The position numbers and the translations under genes were made by a program. 64,000 nucleotides of DNA from Patiria pectinifera (taxonomy: Eukaryota > Echinodermata > Asteroidea > Valvatida > Asterinidae), in NCBI GenBank assembly GCA_029964075.1, contig CM057147.1:18683513-18747512 (forward strand), read 5' to 3'. Positions 62,513-64,000 of this stretch are shown piece after piece (the first letter of the stretch is position 1; every line of letters starts with the position of its first letter). Under the pieces are notes generated by a model, which did no database searches, was not told where the DNA came from, and saw only the letters and a list, made by a program, of their open reading frames with translations.

Positions 62513-63585
62513 ATGGTACCATAGGCTGTGTGGTGGTACAAAGAAACTTGTGGCTGCACGGCACTCAGTTTGGATAATGCTTTGGTTCATTTTCTTTTCG
62601 GAAAACTTAGGACGCCACTTCCAATTTCCAATCCTTTGGTTGTTGAATGTTGTGTACAAATTTCAGTCTATTTCCAGAACTGTAAGGTTTTTACGAACAA
62701 GTGACAAATGAAAAGATTCCCATATCTGGCCATCACTTGTCACCCTGTGCACAAACCCTATGTGACTGGTCTGAAAATTTCTAAAAGTTTTCTCAGTAAA
62801 TACTTCAATATTTTCCCTGCTAAATTTGACTTTTTCTTAAAAAAATAATAATTTTAGGACATAGGCCCTAGGGCCTACTGTGATAGGTCACTGAAGGAAA
62901 ACATTTAACAGTGATGGCCAGATATGGGAATCTTTCCTCTCATGTCACAAAATGTTTGGCCCCAGTCATGCCAGTATTATCTTGATGTCGATAGGAACCT
63001 CTAGGGTGGGTTGAAATCCCTCAAATGTCAAAACAGAAATGGGAAATTTACCAGAATTTGCTCACAGGAATCATGGGAGTCTTCGCTCGGCCGTCTGTCA
63101 CGGTTGGCCTTCCACTGAGGCTGCTTTCATTTTCTTAACCAACTGCAACACGGCTTTTATTCATCGCGCCAACTGGCCAAGTAAAAAATTATAATAATTT
63201 CTCGTCCGGCCTTTTTGAAAAAAAGGAAGGAGGTGGGCGCTTCTTTGTTTCTGTTTGTTCCCAAGATGGTGGATTTTCCAAAATGGCAGATGAATATTTC
63301 AATTTTTTCCGACTATTTTGTTGATACAAAATTGTATCCAAAGGAGGCATAACCCTTTCTACATAGCAACCAGTTTTGTTAGGAACAAATAAAAAGACTT
63401 TATTGACAATATATGTGCCAAAAAAAAGAAAAGAGGGAGGCGGCCGGAAAAAACAGAAGCGGGAGGGGACGAGAAACTGGTTTGTTTTTAGATATTGCGA
63501 TAGCGTATTCCTTCCGTGTGTATGTATGTATGTCTGTGTGTTATGCTTTGGTATGGGTTAACTCTTCTCCGCACGATAACTTGAG
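62513..63585. other. PLBD2-like intron 1, no exon recognised
   Basis: Two related motifs (agattcccatatctggccatcac near 62714, inverse gatggccagatatgggaatctt near 62912) form an inverted pair; otherwise nothing seen. Confidence 0.5.
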
Positions 63586-63589
63586 AAAT

Positions 63590-64000
63590 TTGGTTTGTGG
63601 GTTGTTGTTGTTGCTTTTGGGGCCAACAGGTCAAAGGTCAAGGTCACTATTGCTAAAACAATAGAAATCTTGTCAATGCCATAACTTGAGAAAGTATGCT
63701 TTACTTAGGAACTTGACATTTGGTTTGTGGATTGTTCTTGGTAGTCTAAAGAAGCCTATTGCTTTTGGGGCCCACAGGTCAAAAGTCAAAGTCACTATTG
63801 CTAAAACAATAGAAATCTTGTCAATGCCATAACTTGAGGAATGATTTACTTAGGAACTTGAAATTTGGTTTGTGGGTTGTTCTTGATTGTTTTAAAAAAA
63901 CCTATTGCTTTTGCGGCCGACAGGTCAAAAGTCAAGGTCAATATTGCTGAAACAATAGAAATCTTCCATTTTGGTTAGGGACACTGACAAGTATCCGTAC
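63590..64000. repeat. Satellite-like tandem repeat, unit about 145 bp, runs off the window
   Basis: About 2.7 units carrying aggtcaaaggtcaaggtcac, ctattgctaaaacaatagaa and atgccataacttgag. Each unit has AGGTCA half-sites in tandem. Confidence 0.85.

Overview
This is an animal (metazoan) nuclear genomic window, AT-rich and intron-rich, with short exons bounded by GT-AG sites, poly-G/poly-C runs, many inverted-repeat elements and at least one SINE. The gene content (one long HELZ2-type helicase/RNase gene, tandem secreted ependymin-related genes, a phospholipase B-like gene) and the repeat landscape suggest a marine deuterostome invertebrate such as an echinoderm, hemichordate or amphioxus. The species cannot be decided from the sequence alone. 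All exon boundaries were worked out by hand from splice motifs, reading phase and protein-family motifs.

Region 1, 1-4780: no convincing gene. It is AT-rich up to about 3000, then a CpG-richer block (about 3050-3870), then a 319-bp tandem duplication just beyond the end of the HELZ2-like gene.

Region 2, 4781-37068 (minus strand): one complete HELZ2-like gene of about 30 coding exons, with one of them possibly split by a 99-bp intron. The exons join in phase into 10,824 coding bases, about 3,607 residues. The order is N-terminal CCCH/C2H2 zinc fingers, superfamily-1 helicase module 1, an acidic linker with a coding 54-bp minisatellite, an RNB (RNase II/Dis3-type) domain with its aspartate cluster, and helicase module 2. 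The introns hold DNA-transposon-derived elements, a SINE with a 13-bp target duplication, and minisatellites. Upstream (37829-41670) is a duplicated promoter/5'-UTR-like segment. Each copy has an exact GTAAGT donor and a perfect kappaB-like site, and a large palindromic element lies between them.

Region 3, 42540-57300 (minus strand): a segmental tandem duplication carrying two intact six-exon ependymin-related genes (A, 44490-48672; B, 50873-56954). Each has 741 coding bases and identical exon lengths. Intron 3 of gene A holds a decayed exon-4 fragment and a decayed promoter plus exon 1, so gene A looks like a fusion of two older tandem copies. Mobile elements have been inserted into copy B introns and into the flank of copy A.

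Region 4, 57300-64000: repeat-rich intergenic DNA with a composite SINE, a CRE-motif cluster and a tRNA-like SINE. Then comes the first coding exon of a plus-strand phospholipase B-like (PLBD2-type) gene (61523-61725). Its first intron carries a DNA element with a perfect 9-bp target duplication. The window ends in a satellite-like tandem repeat.

HELZ2 is an interferon- and nuclear-receptor-linked gene in vertebrates. Ependymin-related proteins are secreted glycoproteins and PLBD2 is lysosomal, so the three loci are probably just neighbours, not one functional system.
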